Part shown: positions 27,758 through 36,250 of the stretch, piece by piece
Numbering within the stretch: the stretch's first letter is position 1
Layout: every line of letters starts with the position of its first letter
NCBI GenBank assembly: GCA_945860295.1
Contig: CAMAQH010000004.1
Coordinates: forward strand, 124,001 to 188,000
DNA from: Prosthecobacter debontii
Lineage (GTDB): Bacteria > Verrucomicrobiota > Verrucomicrobiia > Verrucomicrobiales > Verrucomicrobiaceae
Direction: 5' to 3'
DNA length: 64,000 bases
Made by a program: the position numbers and the translations under genes
Notes under the pieces: model-generated
Databases searched by the model: none
Seen by the model: only the letters and a program-made list of their open reading frames with translations
What the model was told of the DNA's origin: nothing

Positions 27758-28609
27758 ATGAATCCACGCGCATTAGCTCTCATCACATCACTCGCCCTTA
27801 GCGGTTCAGCATTTTCACAAAGCAACTGGGGGTCAGTCGGCAGCTTGACCGTCGCCCTGACTCTGTCCTATCAATTTCCGGCCTTAATGCTCAAAGATTC
27901 AGCCGGTAAAGTGCTTCCGGCAACCGAGGCGGGTGGCGGCGGCCCCACCTTCACTAACTCTTTTTCTGTCGATACTCTCGACAGAGACGGCAATACAACC
28001 AAGACGGTAGCGACAGAAGAATACGGCTCCAAGCTCAGCAGCACCTGGAGATGGGGAAATGCTGAGATTATCCGTGCACTTGTGGAGAATGAAATACTGC
28101 CACAAATAGGTAAGGCACCATTCATTGCCGGCTGGTCCCTTGTCGTGGTCTATGATGGTGCCGAGGCAGCCCCAACCGTTTATGCCTGACACACGGACAA
28201 GACAACAATCCTCTTGGACAGCGTCATTCTGGGTGGTCCAGAGGATTTTTATGTGGCGGCAATTACTGACAGGACTGTTACAACAACCCTGAATAACGTG
28301 CTAACTGGTGCTTCGACAGAAACCGCCTTGAGAACCTACTCGAACACCTTCAAGGGAACTGGCAGTGCCTCCGTGCCTTTTTACTTCGGCGATTTGCGAT
28401 GCAAGGGGCTGCTGACAGGCTCCTACAGATACGTCGCTCAATCCGAAGGCACGGGCGTCAACAGAGTCATCACCCAGGTTCTAGTTCCCGGTGCCACTAA
28501 AATTGACAAAATTCTCGGGGAATCCGACCTAGGGGAACTCATCGAAGGTTCAATCAGTGCCGCCGCCGCTGTGGTCACGAATTTGGAAGCTTATTTTCCT
28601 GCCCCTTAA
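27758..28609 (+). pseudogene. secreted hypothetical protein gene interrupted by an in-frame TGA
   Basis: A single reading frame of 283 codons with a signal peptide (MNPRALALITSLALSGSAFS) is interrupted only by the TGA at 28187-28189. Both halves are in the same frame: the first 143 residues end VYDGAEAAPTVYA and the second resumes HTDKTTILLDSVILGG and ends EAYFPAP at 28609. The second half has only a weak TTG start at 28214. I do not recognise the family; the mature part looks beta-rich. Explanations are a nonsense mutation, stop readthrough (TGA followed by C is a leaky context) or a sequence error. A clear terminator follows. Confidence 0.6.
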
Positions 28610-28636
28610 TCCAACGAATTCTCTCTGATTCACCGG

Positions 28637-28669
28637 CACCTCCGCCCAATAAGCGGAGGTGTTTTCTTT
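28637..28669 (+). terminator. Rho-independent terminator
   Basis: A perfect 9-bp stem, CACCTCCGC and GCGGAGGTG, with a 7-nt loop, is followed by TTTTCTTT. It lies 28 bp after the stop of the interrupted hypothetical gene and 20 bp before the next start, separating the two transcription units. Confidence 0.88.
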
Positions 28670-28688
28670 GCTGCACGAAAGAAACTAA

Positions 28689-29213
28689 ATGAAGAAAAAA
28701 ACCAACATTCTGCTCGGATTGGCTGTGATTGGCGGCCTGCTGTTCTATGCCTTCAAGGCCGCTGGGCCAGAAGCCAGACCAAGCGCCAAAGCGCCTGAAT
28801 TCTCTGCTCCCAGCTCAAAGGTACTTGAGCAGCCGCATTCCGCTGAAGCACCGCGCGCATCGAGCAGAACTCCGGCACTCACAGCGCCACTCACACTCGA
28901 AAGCGCGGAACGTCAGACCATTCTCGAGACGATCCATCTGGCTTCGATCTCTTATGACGCTGTGGAATTGCCACGCATCCAACCGTTTCTCTCTCACCTA
29001 GATCCTGAAGTCCGGGCTGCTGCTTTGAATGGCATCGTCGTGCTCGGTCACTCAGCCGGCGCCCCTCTCTTGCGCGAGGCAGCCAAGCGCGCGGGCACAC
29101 CGCAAGAAGCCGTCGAACTTCTGAGTAAGGCGGACTATCTGGAGTTACCCAGTGCGCCCATCCGCAGGCGCTTAAAAAAAGCGGGCACCGGAACAGTGCC
29201 AGCGCCAAAGTAG
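28689..29213 (+). CDS. hypothetical membrane-anchored protein with HEAT-like helices
   Basis: A protein of 174 residues. An N-terminal membrane anchor (NILLGLAVIGGLLFYAF) is followed by a Pro/Ala/Ser-rich linker to about residue 70 and a helical domain. The segment FLSHLDPEVRAAALNGIVVLG looks like a HEAT-type repeat, and the tail is basic. I do not recognise a named family. It follows a terminator and starts at a well-placed ATG with no overlap, so it has its own promoter or is read through weakly. Confidence 0.6.
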   Translation: MKKKTNILLGLAVIGGLLFYAFKAAGPEARPSAKAPEFSAPSSKVLEQPHSAEAPRASSRTPALTAPLTLESAERQTILETIHLASISYDAVELPRIQPFLSHLDPEVRAAALNGIVVLGHSAGAPLLREAAKRAGTPQEAVELLSKADYLELPSAPIRRRLKKAGTGTVPAPK

Positions 29214-29306
29214 GTCGTGAATATCGGTCGCGCGAAATGCCGCAAACACACAGCAACACGGACGTCTTCATAAACTTGGAGCCAACTTGATCTCTTTCTG
29301 CAGCAC

Positions 29307-29509
29307 CTCAGCATCTCCGAGTGGCGTGATGTTGCTCGCTGGATAGCGGGCGCGGAAGGCGCGGATGATCATCTGGGCGACATGGGATCGCCGCCATCCT
29401 CGGCCTCAGCGTCGTCACCGTGAAGAAGCATACGATCCACATCTTCGAGAAACTCGGCGTCGAAAGCCGCTGTGGGGCGATATTGCGAGCGATCGAAGTT
29501 TTGGCATGA
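29307..29509 (+). pseudogene. remnant of a LuxR-type DNA-binding domain
   Basis: From 29378 to the TGA at 29507-29509 one frame encodes IAAILGLSVVTVKKHTIHIF and EKLGVESRCGAILRAIEVLA, the second half of a LuxR/NarL helix-turn-helix with its recognition helix. Just upstream, in a different frame (from 29307), EWRDVARWIAGAEGADDH resembles the first half of the same domain. No start codon, receiver or sensor domain is present. The sequence is thus the frameshifted 3' end of a lost regulator gene. Confidence 0.62.
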
Positions 29510-29560
29510 GATGGCGATTGAGAACGAAAGTAGGGACGTGTGAGGACGTTTGTCACCACG

Positions 29561-30181
29561 ATGATTTCTCGCCTCACCTTCCTCCTCCCGATTCTCATTT
29601 TAGCAGTGTCGCCCATGCACGCGCAGACGGCTGATCCGAAACCGCTGATAGACAAAGTATTCACGGCAGTCGGAGGGAGGGATAAATTACTGACGCTGTT
29701 TCGCATGAAGGAGATATTTCATTTCGGCGACAAGCCGGAGCCTGCTGAAGGCAAGAAAAGATCGACGCGGGAGTCAGTAGTCGAGCCACCGAAGTCTTGG
29801 TGGATCGGCACCAAGGAACGCGCTGAAGAGCCTGCTAAATATGATGTTTGGGCTTGGACTCTCGGCGTGCTGACTGATCCTGCCACGAAGCTCGAGGTGA
29901 TCCCCGACATGACGGATGAGAGCAAAGCTTGCTTTAGTCTGCGTGCGAGCGGCACGGTCACTCCAGCGATGGATCTCTACTTTGATAAGACTACAAACTT
30001 ACTCCTCCGCATCGACTGGCGCGCTGACTTCTACCGCTTCAGTGAGTGGAAGGAAACCGATGGCGTGAAGTATGCGAGCAAGACCGTGATCCTCAAAAAG
30101 GCAGGCGAGAAGCCGTGGTTCTTCCATGAGGTCACAGGAGTTGAGCGCCTGAAGGAACTGCCAGCAAATCTGAAGCGCTGA
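29561..30181 (+). CDS. secreted hypothetical protein, LolA-like outline
   Basis: A protein of 206 residues from the ATG at 29561, giving the signal peptide MISRLTFLLPILILAVSPMHA; a GTG at 29540 adds seven residues. The mature part begins with a helix containing FTAVGGRDKLLTLFRMKE, then an antiparallel-strand pattern ending NLLLRIDWRADFYRFSEW and GVKYASKTVI. This resembles periplasmic lipoprotein-sorting (LolA-like) domains seen in many Planctomycetes and Verrucomicrobia, but the match is by overall shape only. It stands alone between the LuxR remnant and a convergent CII-like gene. Confidence 0.6.
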   Translation: MISRLTFLLPILILAVSPMHAQTADPKPLIDKVFTAVGGRDKLLTLFRMKEIFHFGDKPEPAEGKKRSTRESVVEPPKSWWIGTKERAEEPAKYDVWAWTLGVLTDPATKLEVIPDMTDESKACFSLRASGTVTPAMDLYFDKTTNLLLRIDWRADFYRFSEWKETDGVKYASKTVILKKAGEKPWFFHEVTGVERLKELPANLKR

Positions 30182-30187
30182 GCTGCG

Positions 30188-30685
30188 TCAATTCTTTGAT
30201 CCGCTGCTGCGGTTCACTTTCAGATCCTCAGCGAGGTGAACAAAGTCGCCCACCTCACACCATTTCACGAAGCGCTCGGTGATGCGCTTCAGTTCATCCC
30301 ACTCGTGGCGGATGTGCTTGGACTCCTCGTTGCTGATGCTGTTGTCAGAAGCGGCGTGACTGATGGCTGAAAGTAAATCGGCGAACTGCTGGACGATCTC
30401 CTGAGTGGCTGGCATGACCTCACGCCCTGGTCGTTTATTCGTTGGTGGGTTTTTGACAAAGTAGCCGTCAGCCTTGTTGCAGAGCCATTGGATGAGTTGG
30501 TCGTCTTGCGTGTGCTCGAAGAGTTCGTGGACTCGGTCCAGCGGATTGGTCGTGCCGCTGGCGCTCTTGATGTCAGCACCCTCACCCCATTTGTAAACGA
30601 GGGAGAGGGAAAGGCCCATCTTATCAGCCACTTCTTTGACGTGAGCTTTGGCCAGAGCGGTGCGGATGACTTCGTGTGATTCCAT
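30188..30685 (-). CDS. CII-like (CP76-type) helix-turn-helix protein
   Basis: A protein of 165 residues. The N-terminal helix-turn-helix is readable as VKEVADKMGLSLSLVYKWGE, followed by LDRVHELFEHTQDD and WLCNKADGYFVKNP. This pattern resembles the phage regulatory protein CII (CP76) family, which activates lysogeny genes. The C-terminal half is helical and acidic. No phage structural, integrase or lysis gene is nearby, so it is either a domesticated chromosomal regulator or a prophage relic. It converges on the gene ending at 30181 with a 6-bp gap. Confidence 0.6.
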   Translation of the reverse strand: MESHEVIRTALAKAHVKEVADKMGLSLSLVYKWGEGADIKSASGTTNPLDRVHELFEHTQDDQLIQWLCNKADGYFVKNPPTNKRPGREVMPATQEIVQQFADLLSAISHAASDNSISNEESKHIRHEWDELKRITERFVKWCEVGDFVHLAEDLKVNRSSGSKN

Positions 30686-30784
30686 GGGCGCATGGTGTGA
30701 TGTTCAAGCCGGGGTCCGCAAGTGTGAATGTATCATGACTTTTTCGTTTGCCGGGTCACGCAATGATCGGACAGTCGCGCTCTC

Positions 30785-31423
30785 ATGATCAGCCAGTTCA
30801 TCGATTACGTTCTCCATGTGGATAAACACCTCCAGGGCTTTGCTGAGGAGCACCGCACCATGATCTATGGGCTGTTATTCCTGATCGTTTTCTGTGAGAC
30901 GGGCCTCGTCGTCACACCCTTTTTGCCGGGGGACTCACTGCTCTTCGCTGTCGGTGCTTTAGCGGCTCAGGGCCTGCTGCGTATCGAGATCATCATCCCG
31001 CTGCTCATGGCTGCGGCGATCATCGGGGATAATTTGAACTACTGGATCGGGCGCAAATCAGGCGCGTGGATCGTGGCGCAGCGCTGGTTCAAACGTGATT
31101 ACCTGACGAAGACGGAGCACTTCTTTGTGAAACACGGCGGGCGGGCCATCGTCATCGCCCGCTTCGTGCCCATCGTGCGCACCTTTGCGCCCTTCACGGC
31201 GGGCTTTGGGCAAATGCACTACACACGGTTTTTGTTATTCAGCTTTGGTGGTGGCCTACTCTGGGTGGCTGGTATTTCCCTGCTCGGTTACGCGCTGGGA
31301 AATCTGCCGATCATCAAGAGTAACTTTAAACTCGTATCTCTGCTCATCATCTTCGTCTCTGTCCTGCCGATCCTGATCGAGGTGATCAAGCACAAGCTAG
31401 AGGCGAAGAAGAATAAGCCGTGA
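30785..31423 (+). CDS. DedA family inner-membrane protein
   Basis: A 212-residue DedA/SNARE-associated protein. The family loop GLVVTPFLPGDSLLFAVG at about 40-57 and the motif FVKHGGRAIVIARFVPIVRT at about 118-137 with essential arginines are present, along with about five membrane segments and a basic tail (EAKKNKP). DedA proteins recycle undecaprenyl phosphate or phospholipids and support envelope homeostasis. It converges with the SulP-carbonic anhydrase gene with 1 bp between stops and no terminator visible between them. Confidence 0.9.
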   Translation: MISQFIDYVLHVDKHLQGFAEEHRTMIYGLLFLIVFCETGLVVTPFLPGDSLLFAVGALAAQGLLRIEIIIPLLMAAAIIGDNLNYWIGRKSGAWIVAQRWFKRDYLTKTEHFFVKHGGRAIVIARFVPIVRTFAPFTAGFGQMHYTRFLLFSFGGGLLWVAGISLLGYALGNLPIIKSNFKLVSLLIIFVSVLPILIEVIKHKLEAKKNKP

Positions 31424-31424
31424 T

Positions 31425-33701
31425 TTACACCGCCGCTGCCATCGGAAGGCCTAGCTTCGTCATGCTCGACTCTGCCGTCTGAAAGAAGCTGACCTCACCC
31501 GTCGCGACATCGTAGAGTGCACCGACGATGGCGATGGTGCCTTCTTCGGCCAGCTTATTCAGGGTGGCGCTACGCTGGCGGATCGTCTTGATCGTGCGCA
31601 CTACATTGAGGCGTGAGATTTCATTTGTGTAGGCTGCTTTCTCTCCAGCAGCCCACTGGTCAGGCTTCTTCAGCGTGGCTGGATTGATCGCTTGTTGGAT
31701 CTCGATAACGAGTCCGTCAAGGTTGCCGCACGGTGTCGCCTCACTGGCTTTTTTCGCGGCAGCGAGCAGATCGACGGCTGCATTCACCGCGCCGCAGCTC
31801 GTGTGACCAAGTACGACGACGAGCTTTGCGCCCACCACGGCGCAGGCATACTCGATACTGCCGAGCAGCTCTGTCGTGGCGATGTTTCCCGCCACGCGCG
31901 CGCTGAAAATGTCACCGAGGCCAAGGTCAAAAACGACCTCAGCAGGAGCACGTGAGTCGATGCAGCCTAGAACGGCGGCTAGTGGGAACTGACCGCCCGC
32001 AGTAGCGCCGACCTGACGACTGTAGTCGCGCTCGATACGCTCGCCGCTAAGGAAGCGCTGGTTCCCAGCGCGCAGGATTTCTAGCGCAGAGGCAGGCGTG
32101 AGCGAGCTTTGAACTTCACGGCTGGTGAAGTCGACGTACTGGATTTGATCTGCGAGCTGGTACTTATCTTTAAATCCAGCGAGGCTGAGCTGCACGCCGT
32201 GGGCTGTGGCAGTCTTCATCTTGAAGTCTTCGATCAGGTCAATGATGTCGGGATCAATGTAATCGGTTTGGCGCGCATCGAGCAGCACATGGCCGCCGCG
32301 AGGGACTTCGTACAGAGTTTTTTCAAGACTGGCACGGTTGAGGAAGCTGACCTGATTTGCCAGCTCGATGCGCAGCACATCACCACCGATGTGCTTCTCC
32401 ATCACCTTGTGCATCGGGCGGCGCAGATTGCTATGCAGGATGAAAGCGACGGCAACGGCGAGGCCGATCAGAATGCCGATGAGCAGATCGGTGAAGATGA
32501 TGGCGACGACGGTGATGATGAAAGGCAGGAACTGCGTCTTCCCCTCACGACACATCTGGCGCAGGAGCTGCGGGCTGGCGAGTTTCAGGCCGGTCATGAT
32601 CAAAATGGCGGCGAGAGCTGACAGTGGGATCTCATTAAGCCACGCAGGCACCAGCAGCACGCAAAGCAGTAGCAAAAAGCCGTGCAGAATGGCGCTGAGC
32701 TTGGTTTTACCACCCGCGTTAATATTCACGGATGAGCGCACGATGACACTCGTCATCGGCAGGCCACCGATGAGGCCCGCGGTGACATTACCGATGCCCT
32801 GCGCAATGAGTTCGCGGTTCGGCGATGCGTGCCGCTGATCGGGATCAAGTTTATCGATGGCTTCCAGATTCAGCAATGTCTCTAGCGTGGCGACGATGGC
32901 GATGGTGAACGCTGCGACATACACGGCAGGATTGGCGAGCTGTGTGAAATCCGGAAACTGCAAGAAGCCGAGGAAGGCACTCAGATCCTTCGCCACTGGC
33001 ACCTGCACCAAATGCGAAGCGGCGATGGCCCACCCGCTGCCGCTTTGACGGAGGATTAGACTGATGACGACACCCATGATAACAACGACGAGCGCCGCAG
33101 GCACGGGGCTCTTTTTGAGCATCTTCACACGATCCCATAAAACGAGCAGCAGAATGCCGAGCAGGCCCACGAGTGCCGCACCCGGCTGGATGTCGAGCAC
33201 TGCGTCCAGCAACTCCGTGAAGGTGTTGCGCTGGTCAGGCTGGAAGAAGCTCATTTCACCTTCCGCATCGACATCGTGGCCGAAGACATGAGGAATTTGC
33301 TTCAAGATCAAAATCACGCCGATCGCTGCGAGCAGGCCCTTGATCACGCTGCTGGGAAAGAATTCGGCGATAAAGCCCATGCGTAACGTGCCCATGATAA
33401 TCTGAATCACGCCAGCGATCGAAACCGCGAGCAGGAACGTTTCGAAAGCCCCCAATTGTCCGATCTGCGCCGCGACAATGGCCGTCAGACCTGCCGCCGG
33501 CCCGCTCACGCTTTTGTGTGAGCCACTCAGCCAACCCACGAGAATACCGCCGACAATCCCTGCAAGCACGCCCGAAAATAGCGGCGCATTTGAAGCCAGC
33601 GCGATACCGAGACATAGCGGTAGGGCGACAAGAAAGACCACGATGCTCGCGGTGATGTCTTTCGGTAGCGTAATAGAAAGAGGAGCTTTGTTATGAGGCA
33701 T
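31425..33701 (-). CDS. SulP anion transporter fused to beta-carbonic anhydrase
   Basis: A 758-residue fusion. The N-terminal 400 residues are a SulP transporter (opening TASIVVFLVALPLCLGIALA, then SVSGPAAGLTAIV and NVTAGLIGGLPMTSVIVRSS). Residues about 430-530 are STAS-like (VSFLNRASLEKTLYEV, VLLDARQTDYIDPDIIDLI). From about 545 a beta-carbonic anhydrase follows with zinc ligands CIDSR and VVLGHTSCGAVNAAVD. The combination suggests bicarbonate transport coupled to CO2/bicarbonate interconversion at the inner membrane. It is 142 bp downstream of the exporter operon and on the same strand. Confidence 0.92.
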   Translation of the reverse strand: MPHNKAPLSITLPKDITASIVVFLVALPLCLGIALASNAPLFSGVLAGIVGGILVGWLSGSHKSVSGPAAGLTAIVAAQIGQLGAFETFLLAVSIAGVIQIIMGTLRMGFIAEFFPSSVIKGLLAAIGVILILKQIPHVFGHDVDAEGEMSFFQPDQRNTFTELLDAVLDIQPGAALVGLLGILLLVLWDRVKMLKKSPVPAALVVVIMGVVISLILRQSGSGWAIAASHLVQVPVAKDLSAFLGFLQFPDFTQLANPAVYVAAFTIAIVATLETLLNLEAIDKLDPDQRHASPNRELIAQGIGNVTAGLIGGLPMTSVIVRSSVNINAGGKTKLSAILHGFLLLLCVLLVPAWLNEIPLSALAAILIMTGLKLASPQLLRQMCREGKTQFLPFIITVVAIIFTDLLIGILIGLAVAVAFILHSNLRRPMHKVMEKHIGGDVLRIELANQVSFLNRASLEKTLYEVPRGGHVLLDARQTDYIDPDIIDLIEDFKMKTATAHGVQLSLAGFKDKYQLADQIQYVDFTSREVQSSLTPASALEILRAGNQRFLSGERIERDYSRQVGATAGGQFPLAAVLGCIDSRAPAEVVFDLGLGDIFSARVAGNIATTELLGSIEYACAVVGAKLVVVLGHTSCGAVNAAVDLLAAAKKASEATPCGNLDGLVIEIQQAINPATLKKPDQWAAGEKAAYTNEISRLNVVRTIKTIRQRSATLNKLAEEGTIAIVGALYDVATGEVSFFQTAESSMTKLGLPMAAAV

Positions 33702-33843
33702 AAATTAAGTCTCATAATTGCTCGAAAATCAGACTGTGACGATTCCTATATTTCAAATTCTTACTTCGCTTTAAACTAAGTATAGCAGGCCCAACTTCGA
33801 TGATCTCGATGGCTGTCTCACGAGATAGAAGAAGCGTTCTAAT

Positions 33844-34773
33844 TCAGAATTGCCAGCGCACATTCACCGCGCCAAAGGGGGCGGATTCCAGGGTTTCATT
33901 GGCAATGACGCGATTGCTATCGTCACGCAGTTCGAGTTCGCCGCCGATGTTGAGGCCGGTGCGCACTGAGATGGAGCAGCGGTCGGTGAATTGAAAGATG
34001 ACGGAGGCGGCGGTCTGCCAGCCATTGAGGTCCACGCGGTTCACATTCGGGTCTTCGATGTCCCATGACCCGCCGCCTGGGTAGGCGCTGAGGCTCAGTG
34101 TAATGCGGTCCGTCGCACGCCAGCCCAGCACGACAAAGGGTGGTGTGACTTGCACGATGAAGGGCTCCGGCTGCCAGATGAAACCAAGCGCTGGCATGAC
34201 CGTTCCCTCCTGTGCTCCATATTGCGCAAACAAGCCGCCAGCGAGGCTGAAACTATTCGTAAAGCGGTAGCCGAGCAGGCCCAGACCAGAGATCTCAAAG
34301 TCGTCCCAGGAAAGCCCCTGGAAATCTGTGCCGATGCCAGGCGTGATGAAGCCCAAGCCCCACCAACGCGACTGCTCAGGCCGCCAAAATAGGCCCACCT
34401 GCGCCTCCAGCGTGTGCAAGCTTTCACTCTGCAATCCGGCGAATTCATTGAAGTCGAGCTCGCTGAGATTGTAACTGAGCGAGACGCCGATGCGCAGATC
34501 ACCCACTTTTTTAGTCCAGACGGGCAGGATGGTACGCACCTCACTGAAGTCTAGGCCACCTGGCCGATTCGCGAAGTCTTGGGTGTCGATGAACGTGGCG
34601 TCCACCATGTAACCTGGCCTGCCAAAACCGAACGCCGCAGGGTCGATCAAGTCCACGGATCGCACCGCTTTTTCAGCCGTGGCATCCGGCGTCTGCGCAG
34701 ACAGACTCAGCGTGGCCGCGAGGATGAAGGTAGTGAGGGTGGCGGAGAGCAGTCGAGCTGTTGTGGGCGTCAT
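33844..34773 (-). CDS. outer-membrane barrel protein, DUF6268-like
   Basis: A protein of 309 residues with a signal peptide (cleavage near SLSAQTPD) and alternating strands rich in aromatic residues, closing with FGAVNVRWQF, the terminal phenylalanine typical of outer-membrane barrels. FFRPEQ-like strands (GLFWRPEQSRWWGLGFI) and GWRATDRITLSLSAYPGG fit the DUF6268 family. Function is unknown. It starts 31 bp after the TolC stop and is the last gene of the exporter operon, so it may contribute to outer-membrane passage. Confidence 0.68.
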   Translation of the reverse strand: MTPTTARLLSATLTTFILAATLSLSAQTPDATAEKAVRSVDLIDPAAFGFGRPGYMVDATFIDTQDFANRPGGLDFSEVRTILPVWTKKVGDLRIGVSLSYNLSELDFNEFAGLQSESLHTLEAQVGLFWRPEQSRWWGLGFITPGIGTDFQGLSWDDFEISGLGLLGYRFTNSFSLAGGLFAQYGAQEGTVMPALGFIWQPEPFIVQVTPPFVVLGWRATDRITLSLSAYPGGGSWDIEDPNVNRVDLNGWQTAASVIFQFTDRCSISVRTGLNIGGELELRDDSNRVIANETLESAPFGAVNVRWQF

Positions 34774-34804
34774 AGCGTCAGTTTTTTGTAAATCGTTGCT
34801 GAAT

Positions 34805-36250
34805 TTACGGCTGGATCAAACTCGCGGGTGCATCGGCAGCGGTGGCGGCTCGATAATTGGCGCGGGAGCGGAAGTATTCGGCTTGGGCTTCGACATCGAG
34901 AACTTTGGCGTCGAAGGTGGCTTGCTCGCGGATTTGGAGGGCTAGTAAATCAGTCGCGCCTTGCTTGAGGCGCTCGATTTCAGCAGCTTCGAGCTGCTGG
35001 GAAAGATCGACATTCAGGCGGGTTTGCTTGAGCTGATCATACGCGGCAATGATGGCGCTGTAGGAGTCTCGCACGTCTGCTGCGATGCGGTTGCGGGCAA
35101 ATTTCTTGTCGTTGCCGAGGCGCTCGATTTGCGCGTCGATGGTTTCGAGTCGGCCTTTGGCCTCGCGGCGTTGCAGGGGCATCTTGAACTCGATCTTGGC
35201 TTCGATCTCCGTGGGTTCGATGTCTTTGCTGCCGCTGCCTTGATTGGCCTGCACGCCGATGTCGATATTCGGCAGCAAATTGTTCTTGGCTAGGCTACGG
35301 TCAATCTGCGCCTTTTTGATGGTGAGTTCGATGCGGCGCAGCTCGGGACGAAAGATGGCCGCTTTGGCGATGTCACCGACGAGTTGGTTCGCATCAGGCT
35401 CGGGATGTGCGGGGAAGGCTTTCGGTAAGCGTGCGCGTAATGAGACGATGGGCTGGTCATCGGCGCGTGAACGATGGAAGAGAGATAGCTCGATGGCGGT
35501 GGCCTGAAAGCGGCGCAGCGCCTGCACGACGGCGATCTGACGACTGACGACGAGCCGTTGGTTGTCCACTTGCACGATGGGCGCAGAGGCTCCGCGCTTC
35601 ACCTGCTCGGCGATGGCGCTGTCGCGATCTTTAGCGATGCGGAGGAGTTCTTCTGCAAGGCCGAGTCGATGCCCGGCAGCAAGCCAACTGTAGTAGCCGA
35701 TGGTGGCCGCGCGAATGAAGTCGAGATGCTGACGCAGGATGAGCGGATCAGCGAGCTGCTGATCGAGCTGCGCCTGAAAAAGTGTGGCGCGGCGGCGGTC
35801 GATGGTGCCGTCACGCAGCAGTGGAATGCGGAAGCCGAGGATGGCCTCACCATCGGTGCCGGTGCGGTCTTTGTTGTAGTTTGGCAGGAAGCCGCTGCTC
35901 ATGCGGTAACCGCCATAGACACTGCCACCCCACATGGAGAGCGGCTGCTCAAGTGTAGCGTAGCCGCTTTGTCCATCGTAGTAGCCAGCGGGGTTGAAGG
36001 CTCCGCTGACGTTGAGGTTTAAATCAAACGCGCCGAGTGCAGAACGAGCGCGACCATTGGCGATGTCCTGCTCGATGAGAGCGGCGAGATAGGGCGGGTA
36101 TTGAGTCTGCACTGAAACTAGGACTTCAGGGAGGAGAAGCGGATTCGCCGCAAATGACGAATGTGGAATGACGAATGACGAAACCAGCAACGCCCAAGCC
36201 GCAAATCGACTGAACACTGAACACTGAGCACTAAACACTTGGTTTCTCAT
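34805..36250 (-). CDS. TolC family outer-membrane efflux protein
   Basis: A 481-residue TolC-type trimeric channel subunit. After the signal region it has two internal repeats of long coiled helices, e.g. IANGRARSALGAFDLNLNVS at the start and AAEIERLKQGATDLLALQI at the end, the usual OEP pattern. The stop of the HlyD gene overlaps its start by 4 bp, so translation is coupled. The signal peptide is odd: its codons include two short-period repeat patches (36155-36183 and 36211-36240) giving FSAQCSVFS and SSFVIPHSSF. Confidence 0.88.
   Translation of the reverse strand: MRNQVFSAQCSVFSRFAAWALLVSSFVIPHSSFAANPLLLPEVLVSVQTQYPPYLAALIEQDIANGRARSALGAFDLNLNVSGAFNPAGYYDGQSGYATLEQPLSMWGGSVYGGYRMSSGFLPNYNKDRTGTDGEAILGFRIPLLRDGTIDRRRATLFQAQLDQQLADPLILRQHLDFIRAATIGYYSWLAAGHRLGLAEELLRIAKDRDSAIAEQVKRGASAPIVQVDNQRLVVSRQIAVVQALRRFQATAIELSLFHRSRADDQPIVSLRARLPKAFPAHPEPDANQLVGDIAKAAIFRPELRRIELTIKKAQIDRSLAKNNLLPNIDIGVQANQGSGSKDIEPTEIEAKIEFKMPLQRREAKGRLETIDAQIERLGNDKKFARNRIAADVRDSYSAIIAAYDQLKQTRLNVDLSQQLEAAEIERLKQGATDLLALQIREQATFDAKVLDVEAQAEYFRSRANYRAATAADAPASLIQP
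36155..36240. repeat. two short-period repeat patches inside the TolC signal-peptide codons
   Basis: At 36155-36183 the unit AATGACG recurs imperfectly three times, and at 36211-36240 CTGAACACT recurs three times with small changes. Both patches fall in the 5' end of the TolC gene and encode its n- and h-region. Similar short-period tracts are seen as dispersed intergenic repeats in several bacterial phyla; here they appear to have been recruited as coding sequence. Direct count only; genome copy number unknown. Confidence 0.6.

Noticed and set aside
28187-28189. Selenocysteine at the in-frame TGA
   Set aside because: No SECIS-like stem-loop is evident just downstream and the protein shows no redox motif around the site.
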